DNA of 64,000 nt from contig NZ_JAPKNJ010000001.1 in the NCBI RefSeq assembly GCF_026343945.1, positions 2,604,001 to 2,668,000 of the forward strand. Direction: 5' to 3'. Below the pieces are notes generated by a model that had not been told where the DNA came from, did no database searches, and saw nothing but the letters and a program-made list of their open reading frames with translations. Shown one piece after another: positions 41,891-50,235 of the stretch. Position 1 is the first letter of the stretch, and each line of letters begins with the position of its first letter. The DNA is from Kaistia algarum (GTDB lineage: Bacteria; Pseudomonadota; Alphaproteobacteria; Rhizobiales; Kaistiaceae). A program made the translations under genes and the position numbers.

Positions 41891-43191
41891 GGCTTCTCTC
41901 CCTCCGTCCTCAGCGCAACATCCAGCCGGGCGCGCAGGCGGGCGCGGGCGCCGGCTCCTCGGGTTGAGGCGAGGTCATCGGCCTCGATCTTGGTGGTCTG
42001 ACCCGATGGCCGTTCCGCGGTCTTGGCATGGAATACCCGGCCCTCATGCTCGATCGCTGTCGCCTCACGCCGCAGGATCGCCCGGTCCATGATGCAGTGC
42101 CGGATGCCGAGGGTCGTGGTCTCATCGAATGTCGCCGCGAGGACGGCATCGCGGCGCGCCGGGAGAGCCAGGATGCGCAGCTGTGTCATCACGCGGCCCT
42201 TCTTGCCGAACACTTGCGCCTGCACGACGTCGAGAACGCCCGGCAGGGACCTGATATGTGTCACAGCCTCGGCGAGGTCCTCACCGGTCTGGTCGTCGAT
42301 TTCGCATTCGAGCACCGCCACGTGATCGGCCAGAAGATCGCTTGCTGCAGGCGCTTCAAAGGCCAGCACACGCAGGCAATTGCTGATGCCCGGAAGGCGC
42401 CTCGTTCCGAAGCCATGGGCGGAGGAGCGCAGAACCCGAGCGCCGGCTCGCGGTTTCGGCTCGCGGCAGAGATAGGACAGGATCGCCGCCCCCGTCGGCG
42501 TGACCCGCTCGCCCTCGATCCCGTCATCGATCATCGCGAAGCCCTCCAGCAGCAGCGCGGCGGCCGGGGCGGGAACCGGCAGAAGCCCGTGGGCCGTTCT
42601 GACGCGTCCGCCACCCAAGGGGATCGCGCCCACCGTCCAATGCTCCGCGGCCAGCTGCGCCACCAGCCAGGCTGCCGAGACGACGTCGGCAATCGAATCC
42701 CAGGCGCCGACTTCGTGAAAGACGACATCGTCGATCGCCCGCCCATGGACGCGCGCCTCCGCCTCGGCCAGGCGGGTGAAGATGCCGATCGCATGGGTCT
42801 TGGTCGCGTCGTCGAGCCGCGATTGCGAAAGAGCCAGGCGAATCCGCCGCCAATCGACGTGGTCATGATCGTGATCGTGATGACCGTGATCACCGGGATC
42901 GTGCGGATCTCCATGATCATGATCATGATCATGGTCGTGCCCGTGACGATGGGGCCGCGGGGGCGGGGCATCGCCGCCAAGCTTGCGCACCAGAAACCGG
43001 CGTCCGGTCAGTATGCCGTCATCATGGGGTAGGAGGCTGCATTCCACGGTCTCAATCAGCGGGCAAAGGGCCAACGCTGCCTTCAGTCCCTCTTCCAGAT
43101 CTGGCCTGAGATCGAGTAGCGCGGCCACGAACATGTCGCCGGCCATGCCGCCGACCGGATCCAGATGAAGGTGAAGCATTCTGATGTCCAT
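41887..43191 (-). CDS. larC: Nickel insertion protein LarC (single unbroken frame)
   Basis: This 434-residue protein should insert nickel into the pincer nucleotide using CTP. It begins MDIRMLHLHLDPVGGMAGDM, the LarC N-terminal hallmark, and carries a long His/Asp-rich segment at about residues 80-112 that probably binds nickel. In Lactiplantibacillus the two halves are joined by programmed frameshifting; here the LarC1 and LarC2 regions form one frame. The ATG at 43191 has GAAGTGA upstream; an ATG four codons later is an alternative. It is the first gene of a larC-larE-larB operon and diverges from an FCD regulator gene. Confidence 0.93.
   Translation of the reverse strand: MDIRMLHLHLDPVGGMAGDMFVAALLDLRPDLEEGLKAALALCPLIETVECSLLPHDDGILTGRRFLVRKLGGDAPPPRPHRHGHDHDHDHDHGDPHDPGDHGHHDHDHDHVDWRRIRLALSQSRLDDATKTHAIGIFTRLAEAEARVHGRAIDDVVFHEVGAWDSIADVVSAAWLVAQLAAEHWTVGAIPLGGGRVRTAHGLLPVPAPAAALLLEGFAMIDDGIEGERVTPTGAAILSYLCREPKPRAGARVLRSSAHGFGTRRLPGISNCLRVLAFEAPAASDLLADHVAVLECEIDDQTGEDLAEAVTHIRSLPGVLDVVQAQVFGKKGRVMTQLRILALPARRDAVLAATFDETTTLGIRHCIMDRAILRREATAIEHEGRVFHAKTAERPSGQTTKIEADDLASTRGAGARARLRARLDVALRTEGEKP
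42912..42933. repeat. Tandem CATGAT hexamer within larC
   Basis: Between three and four copies of CATGAT run in tandem and encode alternating His-Asp on the minus strand inside the metal-binding loop of LarC. Such a run can change length by slippage in steps of two residues without breaking the frame. Confidence 0.6.
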
Positions 43192-43438
43192 TCACTTCGC
43201 CACGGGTGTGGGTTCGAAGAGTGTAGTCCCGTTGGCGGCGCCGATCACGTCGAGAGCAGCGGGATGAGCCGTCCGAAAGCGACGGACTGGCGGTCTCTGG
43301 CCGCAGGGCCCGCCCTGAATCATCGGCCGAGCCGGAAGGTCTCTCTACGACATGCAATTCCTTTGTTTCTACGAGCTTATCCTGCTCGGACGATCATTTT
43401 TGCGTTTGCCGTCCGGTTAGGCTAGCAACAACCTATAT

Positions 43439-43454
43439 GCGCTGGCGGCAGCGC
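43439..43454. promoter_or_regulatory. Dyad directly before the FCD regulator start
   Basis: GCGCTG (43439-43444) and CAGCGC (43449-43454) are perfect inverted repeats separated by GCGG. They end five bases before the first possible ATG of the regulator gene, where they could hide the ribosome site or bind the regulator. Nothing else distinct is seen in the 267-base gap at 43192-43458. Confidence 0.3.
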
Positions 43455-43458
43455 CTTT

Positions 43459-44226
43459 ATGGCGGGATTTCGAGACCAGATGGCGGACAAGGACGACGTC
43501 GTATTCGGCGCGATCCAGCAGGTGCCCAACCTGCGGAGCGGACTCGCTGACACGCTGATCGCCCAGATCGAATCCGGTGCGCTGAAACCGGGGCAGCGCT
43601 TGCCCACCGAGCAGGCCATCGTGCAGGCAACGGGCGTCAGCCGGACGATCGTCCGAGAAGCGCTGGCGACGTTGCGCGCAAAGGGCCTCATCGCGACGCG
43701 GCAAGGGCTTGGTGCCTTCGTTTCCATCAACCCACCGCTGCGGTCCTTCAACATTCCGCCGGACGACCTCGAATCGATCGACGACGTCCAGCGCGTGCTC
43801 GAATTGCGGATGGGGATCGAGTGCGAGGCGGCGAGTCTGGCCGCGCTCCGCCGCACGCCGGAAGACATCGAGCGGATGCAGTCCTGTCTCGATGCCCTCG
43901 ACCAGGCCGTCGGCGAGGGCGGCTATGGCGCGCAGGAAGACTTCGCCTTCCATCGATCCATTCTGGTGGCGACGCACAATTCCTATTATGGCCGCCTCTT
44001 CGACACGTTTGGCAGCAGCATGGTTCCGCGCCAATGGGCGAGGCTGGACCGGATGACGGCCTCGGAGCGCAAGCTTCACGCGGCGCGCATGCGAAGGGAG
44101 CATCACGCCATCTTCGCGGCCATTCGCGATGGCAACGAAACGGCGGCGCGGCGATCGATCCGAAGCCATCTGTCGAAAAGCGCGGCGCGCTTCGAGGAAA
44201 TGCGCGACGCGAAGATTTCTCCCTGA
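43459..44226 (+). CDS. GntR-family transcriptional regulator, FCD (FadR) subfamily
   Basis: This regulator of up to 255 residues has its winged helix at about residues 25-90 (LKPGQRLPTEQAIVQATGVSRT and IVREALATLRAKG) and an FCD effector domain from LELRMGIECEAASLAALRR, with conserved His residues in DFAFHRSILVATHN and RREHHAIFAAI that usually bind a metal. The start may be ATG 43459 or ATG 43480; neither has a clear ribosome site. It diverges from larCEB and converges on larA, so it most likely controls the lar genes. Its helix-turn-helix resembles that of the regulator at 39686, and either could bind TTGTCGTACAA. Confidence 0.92.
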   Translation: MAGFRDQMADKDDVVFGAIQQVPNLRSGLADTLIAQIESGALKPGQRLPTEQAIVQATGVSRTIVREALATLRAKGLIATRQGLGAFVSINPPLRSFNIPPDDLESIDDVQRVLELRMGIECEAASLAALRRTPEDIERMQSCLDALDQAVGEGGYGAQEDFAFHRSILVATHNSYYGRLFDTFGSSMVPRQWARLDRMTASERKLHAARMRREHHAIFAAIRDGNETAARRSIRSHLSKSAARFEEMRDAKISP

Positions 44227-44251
44227 AGCGGCGGTCCCAACCTCCCCGATG

Positions 44252-45544
44252 CTATGGGGTGTACCGAGGCACGACATAGGGGCCTTCCGGAATGACGGCG
44301 ACATCGCGATCTCCGCTTGCCGCGATACTCTCGGCAATCGCGGTCTCGATGTCATCGATCAGAGTGACGCCGGTCAGTCGGCGGTCGTCGCCGGCAAGGC
44401 CTGTCGAATAGAGCGCCACCTTGCCCAGACGCATGGGCTTCAGCTGCATCTCGGTCTGCCATTCGTCGATCTCGGCCAGCGTCTTGGCGGTTAGCGTCGC
44501 CAGGAACCTCTCGGGACCCAGCGCAACCAGCCGCGCCTGCGCGTCGCGGAATTCGGGCGATCCGAAGCCTTCCGAGCATTCCGATGCGATGATCAGCGTG
44601 CCGCCCGGCTTCAGGATGTCGAGCGGCGTCACCATGCCCTTGATGGTCTGGTAGTAGGTCTTGTCGAGCGGATAGCCGGCCGACGAGGTAACGACGGTCG
44701 AGAACTTCTTGTCGAACGGAACGATCGTCGCGGCGGCGACGAAATCCACCGCAGCCTGGTGGCTGGCGATGATTTCGCCGAAGGTGATGCAGACCAGATC
44801 GCGGTCCTCATCCAGAACCGTGTTCAGCGCATAGACCTCGCCCAGCGTGCGGACGATCTCCAGCTGCTCCTCATGCAGAGGGTTGCCGACGAGATTGCAC
44901 TGGACCGCCAGCGGGTCCTCCATGAAGCGTGCCGAATGAAAGGTCCGGATCGTCTCGTGATGGGCAACGCCGGGCGCGATGACCTTGCGACCACCCGACC
45001 AGCCGGCCATGAAATGAGGCTCGACGAGACCGGTCGCGATGCGCAGGTCGGCCTCCACGAACAGGCGGTCGAGCTTGACCGGCGTGCGGCGCGTCGTCGT
45101 ATAGCCGAGATCGACATGCGCCGCCTCGTCGCGCGCGTCGTGATTGACGACCCGGACATTCTCCAGCACCCAGGGGTCGCCCACCAGCTCGGCGAGTTCG
45201 TCGCCGAGATTGGGTCGATGCAACCCGGTCGCGATCAGCACGGAGATCCGATCGAGCGGGATACCGGCGGCGATCATGGTCTCGATCATCGGCCGCAGGA
45301 AGAGCCGGTTGGGCACGGGCCGTGTTATGTCGCAGATGAGGATGCAGGCGCTGCGCCGTCCTTGGGCGAGCTCGGCGAGCGGCTTTGCCGCGATCGGTTC
45401 GGTGAGCGCCAGGCGAAGCGCCTCCGCCGGGTCGGCCAGCTTGGGTAGCTGCCGCTTGCGTACCAGCGTCGCCTTTGCTTCCGGCGGAAGGCGAACCGGC
45501 AAGTGGCCGCGCCCATAGGAGATTGCAACCGAGTCCTGGCTCAT
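44252..45544 (-). CDS. larA: LarA-family nickel-dependent 2-hydroxyacid racemase/epimerase
   Basis: This 430-residue protein has the whole LarA active site. Asp72 and Arg75 lie in CDITRPVPN, His109 in TGLHRP, His177 in EPHFMAGWSGG, Lys187 in GGRKVIAPG and His203 in IRTFHSA. The spacing of the last three (10 and 16 residues) equals that of His174, Lys184 and His200 in lactate racemase, where the Lys carries the nickel cofactor. The ATG at 45544 overlaps the livF stop by one base, so the enzyme is made with a Liv-type importer. The LarA family also includes malate, phenyllactate and gluconate-type enzymes, so lactate is only one candidate substrate. Confidence 0.9.
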   Translation of the reverse strand: MSQDSVAISYGRGHLPVRLPPEAKATLVRKRQLPKLADPAEALRLALTEPIAAKPLAELAQGRRSACILICDITRPVPNRLFLRPMIETMIAAGIPLDRISVLIATGLHRPNLGDELAELVGDPWVLENVRVVNHDARDEAAHVDLGYTTTRRTPVKLDRLFVEADLRIATGLVEPHFMAGWSGGRKVIAPGVAHHETIRTFHSARFMEDPLAVQCNLVGNPLHEEQLEIVRTLGEVYALNTVLDEDRDLVCITFGEIIASHQAAVDFVAAATIVPFDKKFSTVVTSSAGYPLDKTYYQTIKGMVTPLDILKPGGTLIIASECSEGFGSPEFRDAQARLVALGPERFLATLTAKTLAEIDEWQTEMQLKPMRLGKVALYSTGLAGDDRRLTGVTLIDDIETAIAESIAASGDRDVAVIPEGPYVVPRYTP

Positions 45545-46272
45545 CAAGCCTGTTCCGTTATTCCGCCGAGGTAGAGCTCGCGCATCAGGGACATGTCCTT
45601 GAGCTCCGCGATCGGGCCCGAGGTGACGATCCGTCCATTCTGCATGAGATAGCCGCGGGTCGCGACAGACAAGGCCAGTCCGGCGTTTTGTTCCACAAGC
45701 AGGACCGATGCGCCGAACCTCTCGCCGATGCCAAGGATGATCGCCTGGATCTCCTTGACCAGCAGAGGTGAGAGGCCGAGCGAAGGCTCGTCGAGCAGCA
45801 GGACGCGCGGACGTGCCATCAGGCCGCGCGCGATCGCCAGCATCTGCTGCTGGCCGCCGCTGAGTGAGCCGCCCTTCTGCTGGCGCTTGGTGGCGAGGAT
45901 CGGGAAGAACGCCTCCATGGTGCCGACATCGGTCTCGATGGCTTCACGGTCGCTTCGCGCATAGGCGCCGAGACGCAGATTTTCTCCGACCGTCATATCC
46001 GCGAAGATGCGCCGACCCTCGGGAACGAGGACGACCCCCCGCTTGGCCAGCACATCCGGGGTCTTCCCGGTGAGGTTCTCACCGTCGAACACGACACTGC
46101 CGCCGCGCGGCTTGACGAGCCCGACGATCGTGCGCAGCAGCGTCGACTTTCCCGCTCCGTTGGGGCCCAGGATCGTGACGATCTCGCCGGCGGCGAGAGA
46201 CAGGGAAACGTTGCGGTTGACGACCGTCGGTCCGTATCCGGTCGTGACGTCCGTGATCGAGAGCAGCGTCAC
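45544..46272 (-). CDS. livF: Liv-type ABC transporter ATP-binding protein LivF
   Basis: This 242-residue ATPase of the branched-chain amino acid (HAAT) transporter family has Walker A GPNGAGKST, the signature GSLSGGQQQMLAIARGL, Walker B LLLDEPSLGLSP and VLLVEQNAGLAL, the LivF-type switch region. Its start overlaps the livG stop by four bases and its stop overlaps the larA start. It pairs with LivG to power a heterodimeric permease. The operon context with a hydroxyacid racemase suggests the cargo is an organic acid or sugar derivative rather than an amino acid. Confidence 0.93.
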   Translation of the reverse strand: MTLLSITDVTTGYGPTVVNRNVSLSLAAGEIVTILGPNGAGKSTLLRTIVGLVKPRGGSVVFDGENLTGKTPDVLAKRGVVLVPEGRRIFADMTVGENLRLGAYARSDREAIETDVGTMEAFFPILATKRQQKGGSLSGGQQQMLAIARGLMARPRVLLLDEPSLGLSPLLVKEIQAIILGIGERFGASVLLVEQNAGLALSVATRGYLMQNGRIVTSGPIAELKDMSLMRELYLGGITEQA

Positions 46273-46991
46273 AGCACGCCTCCGAGATAGACTTCCAGAA
46301 CCTTCGGGTCGTTCAGCACGTCATGGATGGGGCCATCCGCGATCTTCGATCCGAAATCGAGCACCACCAGCCTCCGGCAGAGCATCTGCATCAGCTTCAT
46401 GTCGTGATCGATGACGCAGACGCTGATGCCGTGCCGGGGGAACTGCTTTACGAGACCGACAAGGGTCTGGGTCTCCCGGTCATTGAGGCCCGCCGCCGGT
46501 TCGTCGAGCAGGATGAGTGACGGCCGCGTCGCCAGTGCCAGCGCTATGCCGAGAAGACGGAGATTTCCGAAGGGAAGGACACCGGCGCGCTCGGCTGCCA
46601 GCTCCGAGAGGCCGACGAAGTCGAGCAGCGCTTCCGGTGTCGTCCAGAGATAGGGCCGGGCCGATTTGCGCGCGTGCTCGCAGGCGATGCGCACGTTCTC
46701 GATGACGGGCAGGCCGGGAAAGGCCATGGCCTGCTGGAACGTGTGGCCGATGCCGGCGCCGGAAATCTGGTACGCCGCCAGTCCCGTGATGTCGCTTCCG
46801 CGCCAGGTGACCTTGCCGGCGGTCGGCTTGTGGACTCCGGTAACGACGTTGAACAGCGTCGTTTTGCCGGAGCCATTGGGGCCGACGACGCCGAGGATCT
46901 CGCCCTCCTCGATGGAGAGGTCGACGCCTGACAGCGCGGTGACGCCGCCGAACTGCTTTCGCAGACCCTGGATATCGAGAATGACGCTCAT
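46269..46991 (-). CDS. livG: Liv-type ABC transporter ATP-binding protein LivG
   Basis: This 240-residue ATPase has Walker A GPNGSGKTT, the LivG-type Q-loop region GIGHTFQQAMAFPGLPVIEN, Walker B LILLDEPAAGLND and VIDHDMKLMQMLC. The signature motif is degenerate: LPFGNLRLLGIALAL replaces the usual LSYGQQR form, with Gly kept. Such variants occur in the family, and the partner LivF carries a full signature. It overlaps livM by four bases at its start and livF by four at its end. Confidence 0.92.
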   Translation of the reverse strand: MSVILDIQGLRKQFGGVTALSGVDLSIEEGEILGVVGPNGSGKTTLFNVVTGVHKPTAGKVTWRGSDITGLAAYQISGAGIGHTFQQAMAFPGLPVIENVRIACEHARKSARPYLWTTPEALLDFVGLSELAAERAGVLPFGNLRLLGIALALATRPSLILLDEPAAGLNDRETQTLVGLVKQFPRHGISVCVIDHDMKLMQMLCRRLVVLDFGSKIADGPIHDVLNDPKVLEVYLGGVL

Positions 46992-48025
46992 CGTCCCGCC
47001 CCGGATGCATGGCTGGCGTCGGCCGTCGACTTTCGGGTCGCCGAACCGGACAGGCGCTGGAAGACGGACTGAATCCCCTGCACCAGGCCGGCGATCAGGC
47101 CGTTCGGCAGCAGCAGGATCACCGCGATAAGGCAGACGCCGTAGAGGATGCGCGATTCCACCGGATCGAGGTTGAGCATCTCGGGCAGGAAGGAAACGAG
47201 AATGCCGCCGGCGATCGGGCCGAGCAGCAGCCTTGCGCCGCCGATCATCACCATCAGGGCGAGATAGATGCTGGGGAAGGCCGAGAACTGGTTCGGCGAG
47301 ATGTGGCGATAGAAATAGGCAAGCAGGACGCCCGAAACGCCCGCAAACAGGCCGCTGACGACGAAGGCCCCGATCTTGTGGCGACCGACATTGATTCCGA
47401 GCGATGCCGCGAGCTTCTCGTTCTCTCGGATCGCGCGGAGCGTGCGGCCATAGCGCGAATGGATGATGGCCCAGCTCGCGATGGCGCTGATGGCAACAAA
47501 GGCGACGACGATGAAATAATAGGGCACCAGGTCTCCCGCGGCATGACCGAAGAAGGTGACCGGCAGTTGAAGATCGAGGCCGGTGGCAGCGCCCGTGAAG
47601 TCGCCGCCATTGGTCAGCACGATGCTGAGCAGTTGGCCGAAGGCAAAGGTCATGATGACGAAATGGTGGCCGCTCACGCGCAGGGAGGGAACGCCCACGA
47701 CCGCCGCCGCCGCCCCGGCCAGGAGGCTGCCGAGCGGAAGGGCGATCCAGAAGCCGATGCCGGCATCGCGAGCGATGATCGCCGCCACATAGGCGCCGAC
47801 CCCGACCAGCGCCGCATGGCCCATGGAGAGAATGCCGGTCTGCCCGAACAGGACCGCAAGTCCATAGAGCGCGACGATGTTAATGCCGGCGGAAATCGCG
47901 AGCGACAAGGTGCGATTGCTGGGGCCGAGGGCCGGGACCAGCATGAGCACACCGATCACGAGCAGGGCTGGCAGGAGCGAAGCGACAGGCGACGAGCTAT
48001 ATTTCATGACGTTGAGGGCTTTCAT
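46988..48025 (-). CDS. livM: Liv-type ABC transporter permease LivM
   Basis: This 345-residue inner-membrane permease has a hydrophobic N-terminal half and the LivM hallmark LFGQTGILSMGHAALVGVGAY, plus RYGRTLRAIRENEKLAASLGI, the cytoplasmic loop that meets the ATPase. An ATG at 48025 is preferred to the GTG one codon earlier. It starts seven bases after the livH stop. It forms the channel with LivH. Confidence 0.92.
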   Translation of the reverse strand: MKALNVMKYSSSPVASLLPALLVIGVLMLVPALGPSNRTLSLAISAGINIVALYGLAVLFGQTGILSMGHAALVGVGAYVAAIIARDAGIGFWIALPLGSLLAGAAAAVVGVPSLRVSGHHFVIMTFAFGQLLSIVLTNGGDFTGAATGLDLQLPVTFFGHAAGDLVPYYFIVVAFVAISAIASWAIIHSRYGRTLRAIRENEKLAASLGINVGRHKIGAFVVSGLFAGVSGVLLAYFYRHISPNQFSAFPSIYLALMVMIGGARLLLGPIAGGILVSFLPEMLNLDPVESRILYGVCLIAVILLLPNGLIAGLVQGIQSVFQRLSGSATRKSTADASHASGAGR

Positions 48026-48031
48026 CACGGC

Positions 48032-48901
48032 TCAGGCCATCTTCGGGCCGCTGGTGCCGCCGAAGAGGCCGTTCGGCTTGACGAGAATGACGAGGATCAT
48101 GAGGCCGAAGGAGTAGGCGTCGGTCCATTCGGAGAAGCCGTAGCCAGCGCTGAAGCCTTCGACGATGCCGAGAATGAGGCCCGCGACGACAGCTCCGGTC
48201 AGATTGCCGAGGCCGCCCATCAGCGCGACGGCGAAGCCCTTCATGACCATGGTACCGCCGGTGAAGGGCGTGATCGGGAACAGCGCGATGAGCAGCGCGC
48301 CGCCAAGGCCAGCAAGCGCGCTGCCGAGGACGAAGACGCCGGTGATGTAGCGCCGCACGGGAATGCCCATCAGCGCCGCCGTATCGCGATCCTCGACCGC
48401 GGCGCGGAGTGCCCGTCCATAGCGGCTGCGGGTGATCATGACGAAGGTCATGGCAACGACGGCGATGGTCACGAGGATGACCATCACGCGCACGGATGCG
48501 ATGCGAACGCCGCCCACATCCCAGACGCCTGAAAGCGGACGCGGAATGCTCTTCTGGTTGGGCCCGAAGAGGAAGATGACGACGTGCTGAAGCACGATGA
48601 TCAGCCCGAGCGAGACGATGAAGCCGTTCGTCGGGCGTGACAGGGTGAACTGAAACAGTCCGCGCTCGAGGGCGAAGCCCATGATGGCGACGGCAAGGAT
48701 CGCGATTACCATCGCTGGCAGGAAGCCGAGTCCGGCCTGCACGGCGATCCAGGTAACGATGGAGCCGATCATCAGGAACTCGCCATGGGCGAAATTGATG
48801 ATGCCCGTCAGTCCGAAGATGAGCGTGACGCCGACGGCAATCAGCGTGATGACGCTCGCGATCGACAGGCCGTTCAGCACCTGCTGTATGAGGATATCCA
48901 C
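48032..48901 (-). CDS. livH: Liv-type ABC transporter permease LivH
   Basis: A GTG at 48901 with GGAG seven bases upstream gives a 289-residue permease beginning MDILIQQVLNGLSIASVITL, the usual LivH N-terminus; a longer opening to 48958 runs back into the hairpin and is rejected. FGLTGIINFAHGEFLMIGS and RYGRALRAAVEDRDTAALMGI are family hallmarks. A 16-bp hairpin separates it from the binding-protein gene upstream. It is the first membrane subunit of the importer. Confidence 0.92.
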   Translation of the reverse strand: MDILIQQVLNGLSIASVITLIAVGVTLIFGLTGIINFAHGEFLMIGSIVTWIAVQAGLGFLPAMVIAILAVAIMGFALERGLFQFTLSRPTNGFIVSLGLIIVLQHVVIFLFGPNQKSIPRPLSGVWDVGGVRIASVRVMVILVTIAVVAMTFVMITRSRYGRALRAAVEDRDTAALMGIPVRRYITGVFVLGSALAGLGGALLIALFPITPFTGGTMVMKGFAVALMGGLGNLTGAVVAGLILGIVEGFSAGYGFSEWTDAYSFGLMILVILVKPNGLFGGTSGPKMA

Positions 48902-48931
48902 ATCGGTCTCCGCCGGAAATTGATCCTGCCG

Positions 48932-48973
48932 GGACCGGCGGACGGCGCGAGGGAGCACGCCGTCCGCCGGTCC
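48932..48973 (-). terminator. Perfect 16-bp stem-loop between binding-protein gene and livH
   Basis: The arms at 48932-48947 and 48958-48973 are perfect reverse complements (GGACCGGCGG... and ...CCGCCGGTCC) around a 10-base loop. It lies eight bases after the binding-protein stop and upstream of livH. No T-run follows on the transcribed strand. It is probably an mRNA stabiliser or attenuator that raises binding-protein yield relative to permeases. Confidence 0.75.
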
Positions 48974-48980
48974 ATTCAGC

Positions 48981-50195
48981 CTATTTCGGCTCTTCGGCCG
49001 GGGGCTGCTGCATGGCGCAGGAGATGGCCCCGCCTGGCGCGGCGGCGCAGACTTCCGTGGCGTGTGTCACCTGATGCGAGGCGTTGAAGGAGAGATCGTC
49101 GGAGACGACGCCCTTGTGGTGCAGGCTTTCGAGCGCCGCCACCGTCGCGTCCGGATCGAGTGTACCGGCTTTCTCCCAGGCGTCGGCGAGGAAGTGGACG
49201 TAGTCGTAGTAAAGAAGCGAGACCGACGAGGTCACGCCTTTCGGAGCGCCGGCGGCGAAGTAGTTCGTGAAATAGGTCTTCGCGTTGGCGTTCGACGATT
49301 CGCCCCAGCAGATCGGCACGCAGCTCATCGCGACCGGGACGTCGGTCGTCAAGCCGCGCTCCTTCCATATGCCCGGATCGACGCCGAACAGGAAATAGCT
49401 CGGCGCCACGCCCAGTTCGAGCGCCTGGGGCAGGGCGGTCAGCGTTGAGTCGCCATTGTACCAGAAGTGCACGACGTCGGGATTGAGGCTCTTCGCGCGG
49501 GTCAGGAACGGCGAGAAATCGGTGGTATCCGGCGGATAGGAGATGACTTCCGGAACTTCCTGCCCTTCGGCCTTCAGCGCCTTGACGTAGTAGGACGTGA
49601 GGAACTGGCCGGTCGCATCATTGCCGACGATGACGACCGACTTCTTCAGCGGGTGGCCGACAAGCGGCGTCAGCAGGCTGAGGACACCGCGGGCGGTCGA
49701 GCCTGAGCGCTGGAATTCCTGCGGTTCCGACTGGAAGAGGTAGTGGTCCTCGCCGCCCTTGGCGACCGACTCGGGATTGAGAACCTTGGCCAGCGTGCTG
49801 TTGCCGGCGAAGTGGATCACCTTGGCCGGCTGGGTGATCTTGGCCATCGCCAGCGTGAAATCATGCGATTCTGAGCCAAAGATCGCCACGACCTTGTCGT
49901 CGCGCACCAGTTCCTGCGTCGCGGCGATCGCGGTGGAGATGTCGGTGCGATCGTCGCGCTTCAGCAGCTCGATCTTGTAGGTCTTGTCGCCGACCTTCAC
50001 GCCGCCGGCCTCGTTGATCTCCTTGACGGCCAGGCCTACGCCGGCGGGCAGGGTGTGACCGGCCGAAACGAACGCTCCAGACTCGGCAGCGACGACGCCG
50101 ATCTTGATGGTGTCGGCGTCCTGCGCCGCTGCCGCATAAGCGGATGCGGCGAGGCAGAGCGCAACGGACGCGCCTCTCAATAACAGTGAGCGCAA
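48981..50195 (-). CDS. Liv-type ABC transporter substrate-binding protein, TTG start
   Basis: This 404-residue periplasmic protein of the LivK-like family carries a Sec signal (LLLRGASVALCLAASAYAAAAQ). IKIGVVAAESGAFVSAGHTL and INEAGGVKVGDKTYKIELL are typical. The TTG at 50195 is chosen because GGGAGG lies eight bases upstream and the signal peptide follows at once; the longer opening to 50246 would start inside the operator palindrome. Ligands of this family range from amino acids to aromatic and short-chain acids. The linked racemase and sugar-oxidation genes favour a hydroxyacid or sugar-derived ligand. Confidence 0.9.
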   Translation of the reverse strand: MRSLLLRGASVALCLAASAYAAAAQDADTIKIGVVAAESGAFVSAGHTLPAGVGLAVKEINEAGGVKVGDKTYKIELLKRDDRTDISTAIAATQELVRDDKVVAIFGSESHDFTLAMAKITQPAKVIHFAGNSTLAKVLNPESVAKGGEDHYLFQSEPQEFQRSGSTARGVLSLLTPLVGHPLKKSVVIVGNDATGQFLTSYYVKALKAEGQEVPEVISYPPDTTDFSPFLTRAKSLNPDVVHFWYNGDSTLTALPQALELGVAPSYFLFGVDPGIWKERGLTTDVPVAMSCVPICWGESSNANAKTYFTNYFAAGAPKGVTSSVSLLYYDYVHFLADAWEKAGTLDPDATVAALESLHHKGVVSDDLSFNASHQVTHATEVCAAAPGGAISCAMQQPPAEEPK

Positions 50196-50235
50196 GGTTT
50201 GATCCTCCCAGAGCAAATTTTGCAGTCTAACCGGG

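Noticed and set aside
42835..42960. CRISPR-like or satellite array in larC
   Set aside because: The repeats are a short hexamer run that encodes a His-Asp metal-binding loop in frame; there are no spacers.
44252..45544. Naming larA firmly as lactate racemase
   Set aside because: Active-site residues show nickel-pincer chemistry, but the family includes several substrates and nothing in the sequence fixes lactate.
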